A DNA stretch of 8,834 nt from Prevotellaceae bacterium (GTDB lineage: Bacteria > Bacteroidota > Bacteroidia > Bacteroidales > UBA932). The notes beneath the pieces are model-generated. The model saw only the letters and a program-made list of their open reading frames with translations, was not told the origin of the DNA and ran no database searches. The stretch is from contig JAIRXY010000138.1 in the NCBI GenBank assembly GCA_031268055.1, forward strand, positions 1 to 8,834, written 5' to 3'. Made by a program: the position numbers and the translations under genes. Below are positions 1 through 6,131 of the stretch, piece after piece. Position 1 is the first letter of the stretch. Every line of letters begins with the position of its first letter.

Positions 1-2
1 CA

Positions 3-335
3 AGGCCAAACATTCTGCTTAAATACGCCAAGAGCCTGCAACCCCGGCATCCGCGCTTTACGGAAGAGCAGCTAAGCGCGCTTATGGATGAGGTTGTGAA
101 GGATTTTACGATACCTGCCTACCTAAAAAATTTGCAGGTCGAATGGTGGGATGCAGCAAAGCTGACGGATGAGTGGCTGGATAAAATTTTTCCGGTCTTT
201 TACGAAAGGCTGGGAGTACCTCACGCAGCAAATTATAAAAGAGATTATTGCGGCTTGATACCGTTTTTGGAAGCCGCCGATATTGACAAGGAAATTACCG
301 ATAAGCTGGACTTAATAGACGAAATATTGAGGTAG
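3..335 (+). CDS. C-terminal part of an unrecognised protein (5' truncated by window edge)
   Basis: An open frame enters from the left edge with no stop and ends at TAG 333-335, giving 110 residues. A Met at base 84 is internal: the frame is open and protein-like upstream of it (it begins RPNILLKYAKSLQPRHPRF), so the true start lies outside the window. The visible part is acidic, rich in Leu and aromatic residues and probably helical (EWWDAAKLTDEWLDKIFPVF, then GLIPFLEAADID). I see no signal peptide, membrane segment or catalytic motif. It does not resemble the C-terminus of the mutase small subunit MutA, which would be a natural neighbour of mutB. A strong hairpin follows four bases after the stop, so the gene probably ends its own transcript and is separate from the cassette downstream. 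Family unknown. Confidence 0.7.
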   Translation, partial: RPNILLKYAKSLQPRHPRFTEEQLSALMDEVVKDFTIPAYLKNLQVEWWDAAKLTDEWLDKIFPVFYERLGVPHAANYKRDYCGLIPFLEAADIDKEITDKLDLIDEILR

Positions 336-338
336 CCA

Positions 339-365
339 AAAACTGCCACAACTTGTGGCAGTTTT
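339..365 (+). terminator. Perfect 13-bp inverted repeat, likely transcription terminator
   Basis: The arms AAAACTGCCACAA (339-351) and TTGTGGCAGTTTT (353-365) are perfectly complementary around C352. The hairpin starts 4 bases after the stop of the preceding gene, has a GC-rich middle, and its 3' arm ends in TTTT. This fits an intrinsic terminator. Because A and T runs flank it symmetrically it could work in both directions. Confidence 0.75.
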
Positions 366-479
366 GCCATTGGAACATAATCGATTGATTTTAAGCAAAT
401 TAAAAAATCAAGAGGAAGCGCATTTTTACGCTGAATCTGCCGTTGAAATGGGCTGGACGCGGGATAGCTCGTAGCTAAA

Positions 480-541
480 ATGAATGGGGTTACAAAATAA
501 GCTATCTAACACATAACAACATGAATGGTACATACAAAATA
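480..541 (+). repeat. Imperfect duplication of the ATPase gene's start region
   Basis: Bases 480-499 begin ATGAATGG and end TACAAAATA. Bases 521-541, the actual start of the ATPase gene, begin and end with the same strings, with one extra base between. The upstream copy is a six-codon reading frame (MNGVTK, stop 498-500), while the downstream copy opens the 287-residue gene (MNGTYK). The arm GATAGCT (463-469) also has its complement AGCTATC at 501-507, bracketing the upstream copy. It could be a decayed duplicate start or a minimal leader ORF; chance similarity is possible. No TAnnTTTG promoter box is visible between 366 and 520. Confidence 0.3.
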
Positions 542-1384
542 TCGACGGTAGAAATCTCATCGCTGTGGAATAGAGCTGATGTGGTTTGGCGCTTAAACCC
601 CGACGTGAATATCCTTTCGGGTATCAACGGCAGCGGGAAAAGTACCATTTTGAGCTGTATTGCAAATATGCTTGCATATGGAAAACCGCCAAGTCGCTTG
701 GAGGGATTGGTGGGCGATGTAAAAATTACCTGCGAAAACGGCCATGTTCTTTCCCGTGGATCATCCTCGATTGCGCCTGAGCAAATCGCTATAAGCTATG
801 TTCGCACGTTTGACCACGGAGCGGAGGCTATAAACACTGAGTGGATAGGAAAATATCGTGAGCTTATTTGTACGGAGCTGGACAAGATAATCTACAACCT
901 TCAAAGAAGATACGTGGATTACCAGCTGAATATCTCCAAAAAGGTAACGGATATTTTGCGCAAGGACAACAGTGCAGCAGCGCACGAAAGCATTGCGCTG
1001 CTGATGCATCAGCAGCAACAGTTTCTTGAAATGGTGGACTTGCTTTTTGAGGAAACCGGCAAAAAAATTGACAGGGAACAAAACGAGGTAATTTTCTCCT
1101 GCGGCAAGGAAACGCTAACGCCCTACCAGCTTTCGTCGGGCGAAAAGCAGATGCTGATTATTCTGCTCACCGTGCTGGTTCAGGACGGCAAGGCCGCCAT
1201 TTTGCTCATGGATGAGCCGGAAATTTCCCTGCACTTCGATTGGCAAAAAAAGCTGATACAGTACACTCTGGAGCTAAACCCAAATGTACAGATTATTTTG
1301 GCAACGCACTCTCCGGCGATGATTATGGAGGGATGGCTTGATAAAGTTTCGGAGGTGAGAGATTTAATTCAAAACGCAAGGTAG
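521..1384 (+). CDS. ABC-type AAA ATPase, AriA-like partner of a DUF4435 protein
   Basis: A 287-residue cytosolic ATPase of the ABC/SMC-like (AAA_15/AAA_21) class. Visible motifs are Walker A GINGSGKST (34-42), signature LSSGEKQ (204-210), Walker B ILLMDEPEISLH (227-238, catalytic Glu at 232) and switch motif THSP (262-265). Between Walker A and the signature lies a helical insertion (about 105-185) with a Gln-rich stretch. All motifs needed for ATP-driven dimerisation are intact. It ends one base before the DUF4435 gene, so the two are surely co-transcribed. This ATPase-DUF4435 pairing is that of PARIS, where AriA assembles into a scaffold holding the AriB effector and senses phage anti-restriction proteins. 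This protein is clearly shorter than characterised AriA (about 55 kDa), so it may be a divergent or different ATPase-TOPRIM system. Start chosen at ATG 521 because 480 runs into a stop. The family call is firm; the defence role is inferred. Confidence 0.9.
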   Translation: MNGTYKISTVEISSLWNRADVVWRLNPDVNILSGINGSGKSTILSCIANMLAYGKPPSRLEGLVGDVKITCENGHVLSRGSSSIAPEQIAISYVRTFDHGAEAINTEWIGKYRELICTELDKIIYNLQRRYVDYQLNISKKVTDILRKDNSAAAHESIALLMHQQQQFLEMVDLLFEETGKKIDREQNEVIFSCGKETLTPYQLSSGEKQMLIILLTVLVQDGKAAILLMDEPEISLHFDWQKKLIQYTLELNPNVQIILATHSPAMIMEGWLDKVSEVRDLIQNAR

Positions 1385-1385
1385 C

Positions 1386-2351
1386 ATGCAAACCACGCTG
1401 ACAGATGGCATAAGCTCCGAGTACATGGCTGCGGCTTCTGCGCTTTTTCCAAAAGATGCACCCAAAGAAGTGCTGGTGTATGTAGAAGGTATCGACGACA
1501 AGCCATTCTGGGGCAACATTTTGCAACCTCTCGAAAGGCAATACAACGTGAGGTTTAGCATACAAACTCCAGCAAAGGGGAAAAAATTTGCGTTGAAGCA
1601 AAAAGGAGGATTAGGCGTGCACCTGATAATTTGTGTAGACAGCGATTACGATTATCTGCTGCAAGGCGCAACAGAAACATCGCGAAAGGTAAACAGCAGC
1701 AGCTACGTTTTTCAAACTTATGCCTACTCCATTGAAAACATGCAGTGCTACAGCGGTGGCCTCCAAACAATTTGTGCGGCATTGGCGGAGAGCGAGGAAA
1801 ATGTTGTCGATTTTGAGGATTTGATGGAAAAATATTCAGGGATAATATACAAGCTATTTCTCTGGTCGTTCTACTTTTACAAAAAAGAAACCCCTGATTT
1901 TTTCCCTATATCCCAATTTCATGAAGCAATACAAGTTTGCATTAAAAAGTCGTCGGCAAGCCTTGCAGCGCAGCTTACCGATGCGCTAAAAAAGTTAGAG
2001 GACAGCGTGAAAAAAAAGGTGCACGCTTTGGAAAGTCGCTTCCCAACGGAAACGGTTTACGTCGAGGAGCTTCCTGAAAGCTTAAAAGCGCTGGACGTAA
2101 CGCAAAGCAATGCCTACCTTTTCGCTCAGGGGCATGCCATAAAAAATGTCACGCTAAGATTTCTTGCCATAACGGTTAAGTATTTGAAAAATAAATCTAT
2201 ACAGAAAGTTCGGGGCAAAAATAGGCATAACAACCTAAGCGTAGATGATATGTTGACCGATAGCGTCGGGTATAAATCATGCTTTCTCTACCAAAAGATA
2301 GAGAATGACTTAAATTGCTACATCCAAAAATTGAGAACAATAACTTATTAA
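1386..2351 (+). CDS. DUF4435 (TOPRIM-like) protein, AriB-like effector
   Basis: A 321-residue protein with DUF4435 hallmarks: [12 protein letters not shown] (31-42, candidate metal-binding E34 with D37/D38), VDSDYDY (84-90, D85/D87/D89) and YSIEN (114-118). These are the acidic positions of a TOPRIM nuclease fold and none appears degraded. A charged helical region (about 195-235) and a C-terminal segment with FAQGHAIKN (246-254) follow. About 35 kDa matches AriB of PARIS, a toxic TOPRIM nuclease released from AriA on infection and reported to attack host tRNA. DUF4435 also occurs with other ATPases, so identity with AriB is an inference from domain pairing, size and gene order. The gene starts one base after the ATPase stop. 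Its stop lies 10 bp before mutB, so read-through into mutB is likely. Its AT-rich composition contrasts with mutB and suggests transfer. Confidence 0.85.
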   Translation: MQTTLTDGISSEYMAAASALFPKDAPKEVLVYVEGIDDKPFWGNILQPLERQYNVRFSIQTPAKGKKFALKQKGGLGVHLIICVDSDYDYLLQGATETSRKVNSSSYVFQTYAYSIENMQCYSGGLQTICAALAESEENVVDFEDLMEKYSGIIYKLFLWSFYFYKKETPDFFPISQFHEAIQVCIKKSSASLAAQLTDALKKLEDSVKKKVHALESRFPTETVYVEELPESLKALDVTQSNAYLFAQGHAIKNVTLRFLAITVKYLKNKSIQKVRGKNRHNNLSVDDMLTDSVGYKSCFLYQKIENDLNCYIQKLRTITY

Positions 2352-2361
2352 CCAATTTATT

Positions 2362-4488
2362 ATGCGACAAAAATTTTCAGATATTGTTTTTTCTACTTCG
2401 GCCAAGGCGTGCGAGGTGGCGGGCGGCGGCAGCGAGTGGCGCACTCCCGAACAAATTGACGTGAAGAACGTTTACACCGCTGCCGACCTCGAGGGTATGG
2501 AGCACCTTGCCTACGCAGCGGGAATTGCACCCTACCTGCGCGGCCCGTACAGCACCATGTACGTCATGAGCCCGTGGACTATCCGCCAGTACGCCGGATT
2601 CTCCACCGCCGAGGAGTCCAACGCCTTTTACCGCCGCAATCTTGCCGCCGGACAAAAGGGGCTTTCCGTGGCGTTTGACCTCGCCACCCACCGCGGCTAC
2701 GACGCCGACCACCCCCGCGTGGTGGGCGACGTGGGCAAAGCCGGCGTGAGCATTTGCAGCGTGGAGGATATGAAGGTGCTCTTTGACCAAATCCCGCTCA
2801 ACAAAATGTCCGTGTCCATGACCATGAACGGAGCGGTGCTGCCCGTGCTGGCTTTCTACATTGTGGCTGGTTTGGAGCAGGGATGCACGTTAGACCAGCT
2901 TAGCGGAACTATTCAGAACGACATCCTCAAGGAGTTCATGGTGCGCAACACCTACATCTACCCGCCCGAATTTTCGATGCGCATTATCGGCGATATTTTT
3001 GCCTACACCTCGCAAAATATGCCCAAGTTCAACAGCATATCCATATCGGGATACCACATGCAGGAGGCCGGCGCCACCTGCGACATCGAAATGGCCTACA
3101 CCCTCGCCGACGGGCTGGAGTACCTCCGCACCGGCGTGAAGGCCGGCCTCAACGTAGACGCCTTTGCGCCGCGCCTGTCGTTCTTCTGGGCTATCGGGAT
3201 GAACCACTTTATGGAAATTGCCAAGATGCGCGCCGCCCGCATGTTGTGGGCTAAAATTGTGAAAACGTTTGACCCCAAAACGCCCAAATCGCTCGCCCTG
3301 CGCACCCACTCGCAAACGTCGGGCTGGAGCCTCACCGAGCAAGACCCGTTCAACAACGTTGCTCGCACCTGCATTGAGGCAATGGCGGCGGCGCTGGGGC
3401 ACACGCAGTCGCTGCATACCAACGCGCTCGACGAGGCCATTGCGCTGCCCACCGACTTCTCGGCGCGCATTGCCCGCAACACGCAAATTTACATTCAGGA
3501 GGAAACCAGCGTCACCAAGTCGGTTGACCCCTGGGCTGGCTCGTACTACGTGGAGAAGCTCACCCACGAGCTGGCGCACCGCGCGTGGGGGCTCATAGAG
3601 GAGGTCGAAAAGTTGGGCGGCATGGCCAAAGCAATCGAAACCGGTATCCCCAAGATGCGCATTGAGGAGGCCGCCGCCCGCAAGCAGGCGCGCATAGACG
3701 GCAACACAGACGTGATTGTGGGGCTCAACAAGTACCGCCTCGACAAGGAAGACCCCATTGACATTCTCGACGTAGACAACACCGCCGTGCGCGAAAGCCA
3801 AATTAAGCGGCTACAGGCGCTGCGCGCTTCCCGCAGCGAGGCCGACGTGCAGGCAGCCCTCGAAGCCATTACCAAGGCGGCGGAGACCAAAACGGGCAAC
3901 CTGCTTGCCCTCGCCGTTGACGCTGCCCAAAAGCGCGCCACGCTGGGAGAAATTTCCGACGCCTGCGAAAAAGTAGCAGGCCGCTATAAAGCCACCATAC
4001 GCATGAATTCAGGAGTATATAGCGCCGAATCGAAGGGCAACCCCTCCTTCGACAAAGCAAAGGCGCTGGTAGACGAGTTTGCCAAAAAAGAGGGGCGCCA
4101 GCCGCGCATTATGGTTGCCAAGCTGGGGCAGGACGGCCACGACCGCGGCGCAAAGGTGGTAGCCACGGGCTACGCCGACATGGGCTTCGACGTGGACATG
4201 GGGCCGCTGTTCCAAACCCCCGAAGAGGCTGCTAAGCAGGCGGTGGAGAACGACGTACACATTCTGGCCATGTCGTCGCTTGCCGCAGGGCACAAAACGC
4301 TGCTGCCGCAGGTGGTAGAGGAGCTCAAAAAGCTGGGGCGCGAGGACATCATTATCATTGTGGGCGGCGTAATTCCCCACCAAGACTACCAGTACCTCTA
4401 CGATGCAGGCGCTGCCGCCATTTTTGGCCCCGGAACTCCCGTATCGCAGTCGGCTACCAAGATGATGGAGCTGCTGCTGATGCGGTAG
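2362..4488 (+). CDS. mutB: Methylmalonyl-CoA mutase large (catalytic) subunit
   Basis: Adenosylcobalamin-dependent mutase interconverting succinyl-CoA and (R)-methylmalonyl-CoA, a key step of propionate formation or use in Bacteroidota. At 708 residues it is full length. The N-terminal TIM-barrel carries RGPYSTMY (60-67), TIRQYAGF (73-80) and the substrate-site block [15 protein letters not shown] (314-328). The C-terminal B12 domain has the base-off motif DGHDRG (591-596, axial ligand H593), SSL (638-640) and GG (668-669). It is strongly GC-rich except for roughly its first 15 codons. Residue 70 is Ser in VMSPWTIRQ, where homologues I recall have Arg. In this phylum the enzyme is normally a MutA-MutB heterodimer with mutA directly upstream; here a defence-like cassette occupies that place and no mutA is visible. 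The start at 2362 matches the usual N-terminus (MRxxF). No terminator is evident directly after the stop. Confidence 0.97.
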   Translation: MRQKFSDIVFSTSAKACEVAGGGSEWRTPEQIDVKNVYTAADLEGMEHLAYAAGIAPYLRGPYSTMYVMSPWTIRQYAGFSTAEESNAFYRRNLAAGQKGLSVAFDLATHRGYDADHPRVVGDVGKAGVSICSVEDMKVLFDQIPLNKMSVSMTMNGAVLPVLAFYIVAGLEQGCTLDQLSGTIQNDILKEFMVRNTYIYPPEFSMRIIGDIFAYTSQNMPKFNSISISGYHMQEAGATCDIEMAYTLADGLEYLRTGVKAGLNVDAFAPRLSFFWAIGMNHFMEIAKMRAARMLWAKIVKTFDPKTPKSLALRTHSQTSGWSLTEQDPFNNVARTCIEAMAAALGHTQSLHTNALDEAIALPTDFSARIARNTQIYIQEETSVTKSVDPWAGSYYVEKLTHELAHRAWGLIEEVEKLGGMAKAIETGIPKMRIEEAAARKQARIDGNTDVIVGLNKYRLDKEDPIDILDVDNTAVRESQIKRLQALRASRSEADVQAALEAITKAAETKTGNLLALAVDAAQKRATLGEISDACEKVAGRYKATIRMNSGVYSAESKGNPSFDKAKALVDEFAKKEGRQPRIMVAKLGQDGHDRGAKVVATGYADMGFDVDMGPLFQTPEEAAKQAVENDVHILAMSSLAAGHKTLLPQVVEELKKLGREDIIIIVGGVIPHQDYQYLYDAGAAAIFGPGTPVSQSATKMMELLLMR

Positions 4489-4505
4489 AAAAAAGGCAAA
4501 GCGAC

Positions 4506-4524
4506 AAAGGATGGCAGTAAAAAT
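4506..4524 (+). repeat. Direct repeat, left copy (matches the gltA start region)
   Basis: AAAGGATGGCAGTAAAAAT matches 7541-7559 at 18 of 19 positions (G at 4510 against A at 7545). Similarity stops sharply on both sides. The right copy contains the ATG and first codons of gltA; the left copy lies 18 bp after the mutB stop in non-coding DNA. The pair brackets an AT-rich accessory stretch of about 3 kb, as expected of an attachment-site or target duplication. Confidence 0.6.
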
Positions 4525-4564
4525 GAACTTTTGTGTAGCTCAAGATAAATTCATAGCTCTGTGT

Positions 4565-4578
4565 ATATTGTACAATAT
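4565..4578. promoter_or_regulatory. Perfect 14-bp palindrome, possible operator
   Basis: ATATTGT at 4565-4571 is followed directly by its reverse complement ACAATAT at 4572-4578. It lies in the AT-rich gap after mutB, about 110 bp before the candidate small RNA. A dimeric regulator could bind here, but in AT-rich DNA a 14-bp palindrome can easily arise by chance. Apart from this and the direct repeat I see nothing in 4489-4675. Confidence 0.2.
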
Positions 4579-4675
4579 CAAAATATATCCATATAAATTT
4601 TTTGCAGCAATGGACAACACCTCCTAAGCATAAAAAACTTCAGCTCAAGGAGCGGATAGGCATATAAAAAGCGTT

Positions 4676-4683
4676 TAACTTTA
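4676..4683 (+). promoter_or_regulatory. Near-consensus -7 box of the candidate small RNA
   Basis: TAACTTTA matches the Bacteroidota -7 consensus TAnnTTTG at all fixed positions but the last. It ends four bases before the first paired base of the RNA at 4688, which is where transcription would be expected to begin. No clear -33 TTTG was found upstream. Confidence 0.4.
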
Positions 4684-4687
4684 ATTT

Positions 4688-4838
4688 CTTGCGATTGAAA
4701 CTTAGTCACTTTCAGTAGTAAAACAGGAATAAGGTTGTAACGCTCACGAGAAATCGTGGGCTTTACTTCTGTATGTTTGTTTTACTGGGTAGACTAAGAC
4801 CTCAATCGCAAGCAGTGAAGAAAGCTTGCGATTTTTTT
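4688..4838 (+). ncRNA. Candidate structured small RNA or terminator-controlled leader
   Basis: The sequence folds on paper into one long rod. The closing stem is CTTGCGATTGA (4688-4698) with TCAATCGCAAG (4802-4812), 11 perfect pairs. It continues with CTTAGTC (4701-4707)/GACTAAG (4792-4798) and nine pairs between 4716-4724 and 4779-4787. A roughly symmetric open bubble follows (about 4725-4736 and 4767-4778). The tip is an eight-pair hairpin (4742-4749/4754-4761) capped by a GAAA tetraloop, with four more pairs (4737-4740/4763-4766) below it. Closing stem, central bubble and apical hairpin recall 6S RNA. The 3' arm of the closing stem also forms the terminator hairpin with downstream bases, so the two folds exclude each other, as in attenuators. 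It is either a free RNA of about 150 nt or a switch ahead of the radical SAM gene. No specific RNA family was recognised. Confidence 0.55.
4804..4838 (+). terminator. Intrinsic terminator of the candidate small RNA
   Basis: AATCGCAAGC (4804-4813) pairs perfectly with GCTTGCGATT (4824-4833) across a 10-nt loop, followed by further T's to 4838. The 5' arm of this hairpin is also the 3' arm of the small RNA's closing stem. The terminator lies 90 bp before the radical SAM start, and no other promoter is evident in between. Confidence 0.85.
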
Positions 4839-4927
4839 ATGCAGCAACCTCAACAAAAAAACGTCGTAAATATGCCGAATAGCGCGACGAAAAAGCAAAG
4901 AGTAGGTGCAACCTAAATACCATAGAG

Positions 4928-5836
4928 ATGATGAAAAAAATCGCAGTAAAATTTGTCAGGAGCATTAGAGAATTTGTCCCTAAAAGTATTCGCCAAGCAG
5001 AAATAGTTCAAACGCTGTGGTTGTCTATTTTAAACAGGAAATACATAACAAAGCGAAAACCCCATGCCGCGTTATCGTTTGCGGTGCTCCTTACCGACCA
5101 CTGCAACCTAAACTGTAAAATGTGCAACACATTTTGCCCGCTTGCAGAGGAATACTACCTCGATATTAACGTCTTTGAGCGAGATTGCGCGCGGATTTCC
5201 GAGCTGGCAGGCGGTCGAGTTGAGAAAATCACGCTGACAGGAGGAGAGTTGCTGCTGCACCCGCAGGCTACCAAATTTTTTGACGCCGCCAGAAAATACT
5301 TTGCTGATGTTGATATCTACATTATTACAAATGGAATCCTCCTGCCGAAGCAAGCCGATGAATTTTGGGCAAGCTGCAAAAGAAACAGCATAAAAATTTC
5401 TGTGACGCAATACCCCATAAAAATTGACCATGATGCCATAAAACGCCTGGCAAAAAAGCACGAGGTAGCGTTAACGTTACCCGATAGAGATGTAAAAACG
5501 CAGTGGTGGAAAATACATTTAGACCTAAGCGGTAGCCAAAATGCAGAAAAAAATTTCAGGCTATGCGCCATGTCAAACACATGCATTCAGCTGCGGGAAG
5601 GCAAGCTGCATACATGCCCAGTATTGCCAAACATAAAATCTTTCAACCGCTACTTTGGCAAAAATCTTGAGGTAACAGAGCGCGATTACGTTGATATTTA
5701 CAAGGCAAAAAGCATAGACGAGATGCTCATTTTTTTGAGTAAGCCTGTCCCCTTTTGTCGCTACTGTAACGTCAAAAAATACGCTCACAACTTGGCGTGG
5801 GGGCTTTCAAAAAGAGATATTTCCGAATGGACGTAA
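4928..5836 (+). CDS. Radical SAM protein with C-terminal cysteine cluster
   Basis: A 302-residue radical SAM enzyme. The [4Fe-4S]/SAM motif CNLNCKMC gives C59, C63 and C66, with C70 nearby. TGGELLLHP (104-112) is the SAM-binding GGE motif, and ITNG (133-136) fits a following barrel strand. After the barrel come C213, C219 and C230 (GKLHTCP) and the pair C277-x2-C280 (FCRYC), which could hold one auxiliary iron-sulfur cluster as in shortened SPASM (twitch) domains. The ending WGLSKRDISEW resembles radical SAM proteins I associate with Bacteroidota polysaccharide or accessory loci. The substrate cannot be told. Start is ATG 4928 or the adjacent ATG 4931. The first 50 residues are basic and helical without a clear signal peptide. 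It stands alone, preceded by the structured RNA and terminator, suggesting control by read-through. AT-rich codon use differs from mutB and gltA. Confidence 0.9.
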   Translation: MMKKIAVKFVRSIREFVPKSIRQAEIVQTLWLSILNRKYITKRKPHAALSFAVLLTDHCNLNCKMCNTFCPLAEEYYLDINVFERDCARISELAGGRVEKITLTGGELLLHPQATKFFDAARKYFADVDIYIITNGILLPKQADEFWASCKRNSIKISVTQYPIKIDHDAIKRLAKKHEVALTLPDRDVKTQWWKIHLDLSGSQNAEKNFRLCAMSNTCIQLREGKLHTCPVLPNIKSFNRYFGKNLEVTERDYVDIYKAKSIDEMLIFLSKPVPFCRYCNVKKYAHNLAWGLSKRDISEWT

Positions 5837-5885
5837 CGCCGACAGGCTGCGCTACCCCCAAAACATTACCATCCAAGCACAATAC

Positions 5886-5923
5886 CAAAAGGATAGTAAG
5901 GTCAGCGCCCTTTTATCCTTTTG
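5886..5923. other. 10-bp stem hairpin downstream of the radical SAM gene
   Basis: CAAAAGGATA (5886-5895) pairs perfectly with TATCCTTTTG (5914-5923) across an 18-nt loop. It lies 49 bp after the radical SAM stop. It lacks a T-run directly after the stem, so it is not a typical intrinsic terminator, but it may protect the 3' end of the mRNA. Confidence 0.4.
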
Positions 5924-5929
5924 CTTTGT

Positions 5930-5970
5930 TGGCGGCATTATTGAGTTGATTGCCAATAATAACGCCGCCA
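5930..5970. other. GC-clamped hairpin between radical SAM gene and ATPase
   Basis: GGCGGCATTATTG (5931-5943) pairs with CAATAAT (5954-5960) and GCCGCC (5964-5969), leaving a 3-nt bulge AAC; T5930-A5970 extends the stem. Thirteen pairs plus one make this the strongest hairpin in the 295-bp gap, six bases after the previous one. It may be a terminator-like structure or a remnant repeat unit. Confidence 0.45.
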
Positions 5971-6052
5971 TAAGGAGCAAAAAATTTTCCACGCCTGTAC
6001 TACTCAACATAAATAGCGTTGAATCAATATTTTACACAAGAAATCGGATAAA

Positions 6053-6069
6053 TGCACTCTGGCAGTGCA
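6053..6069. promoter_or_regulatory. Operator-like inverted repeat, copy 1
   Basis: TGCAC (6053-6057) and GTGCA (6065-6069) are separated by exactly 7 bases; the arms extend one more base (TGCACT/AGTGCA). The same half-sites with the same 7-base spacing occur again at 6085-6101, centre to centre 32 bp, about three helical turns. This suggests two dimers of one regulator binding the same face of the DNA upstream of the ATPase promoter. Confidence 0.5.
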
Positions 6070-6081
6070 ATATTTTCGATT

Positions 6082-6104
6082 TTTTGCACTTTGTTGGTGC
6101 AAAA
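6082..6104. promoter_or_regulatory. Operator-like inverted repeat, copy 2
   Basis: TTTTGCAC (6082-6089) and GTGCAAAA (6097-6104) form a perfect 8-bp inverted repeat around a 7-base spacer. The core TGCAC-N7-GTGCA is identical to copy 1. It ends 4 bp before the -7 box and covers where the -33 element would lie, so a bound protein would probably compete with RNA polymerase and repress the ATPase gene. Confidence 0.55.
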
Positions 6105-6108
6105 TCCG

Positions 6109-6116
6109 TATCTTTG
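6109..6116 (+). promoter_or_regulatory. Bacteroidota -7 promoter box of the ATPase gene
   Basis: TATCTTTG is an exact match to TAnnTTTG, 15 bp before ATG 6132. Possible -33 TTTG elements are at 6083-6086 (22-bp spacing) and 6090-6093 (15-bp spacing), neither at the ideal distance of about 19-20. The box predicts a short leader of roughly 12 nt and supports ATG 6132 as the true start. Confidence 0.7.
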
Positions 6117-6131
6117 CAAAAAAGTTTTGGT

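Noticed and set aside
3..335. C-terminus of MutA as partner of mutB
   Set aside because: No B12-domain-like glycine motifs or mutase signature are visible in the 110 residues.
2890..3801. 303-residue open frame on the - strand
   Set aside because: Lies wholly inside mutB and has the low-complexity composition of an antisense frame.
4511..4627. 38-codon ORF beginning MAVKMNF after mutB
   Set aside because: Its first codons come from the direct repeat shared with gltA; the rest has no recognisable features and AT-rich random composition.
4694..4701. ATTGAAAC, resembling the end of some CRISPR repeats
   Set aside because: It occurs without repeat-spacer periodicity or cas genes and is part of a stem of the small RNA.
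4688..4838. Retron-type msr/msd RNA, suggested by the terminal inverted repeats
   Set aside because: No reverse transcriptase is nearby and the 3' arm is explained by an intrinsic terminator.
5946..6131. 62-residue N-terminal extension of the DUF4143 ATPase from TTG 5946
   Set aside because: The start would be in a hairpin loop, and the extension spans the -7 box and twin operators; family members begin about where ATG 6132 lies.
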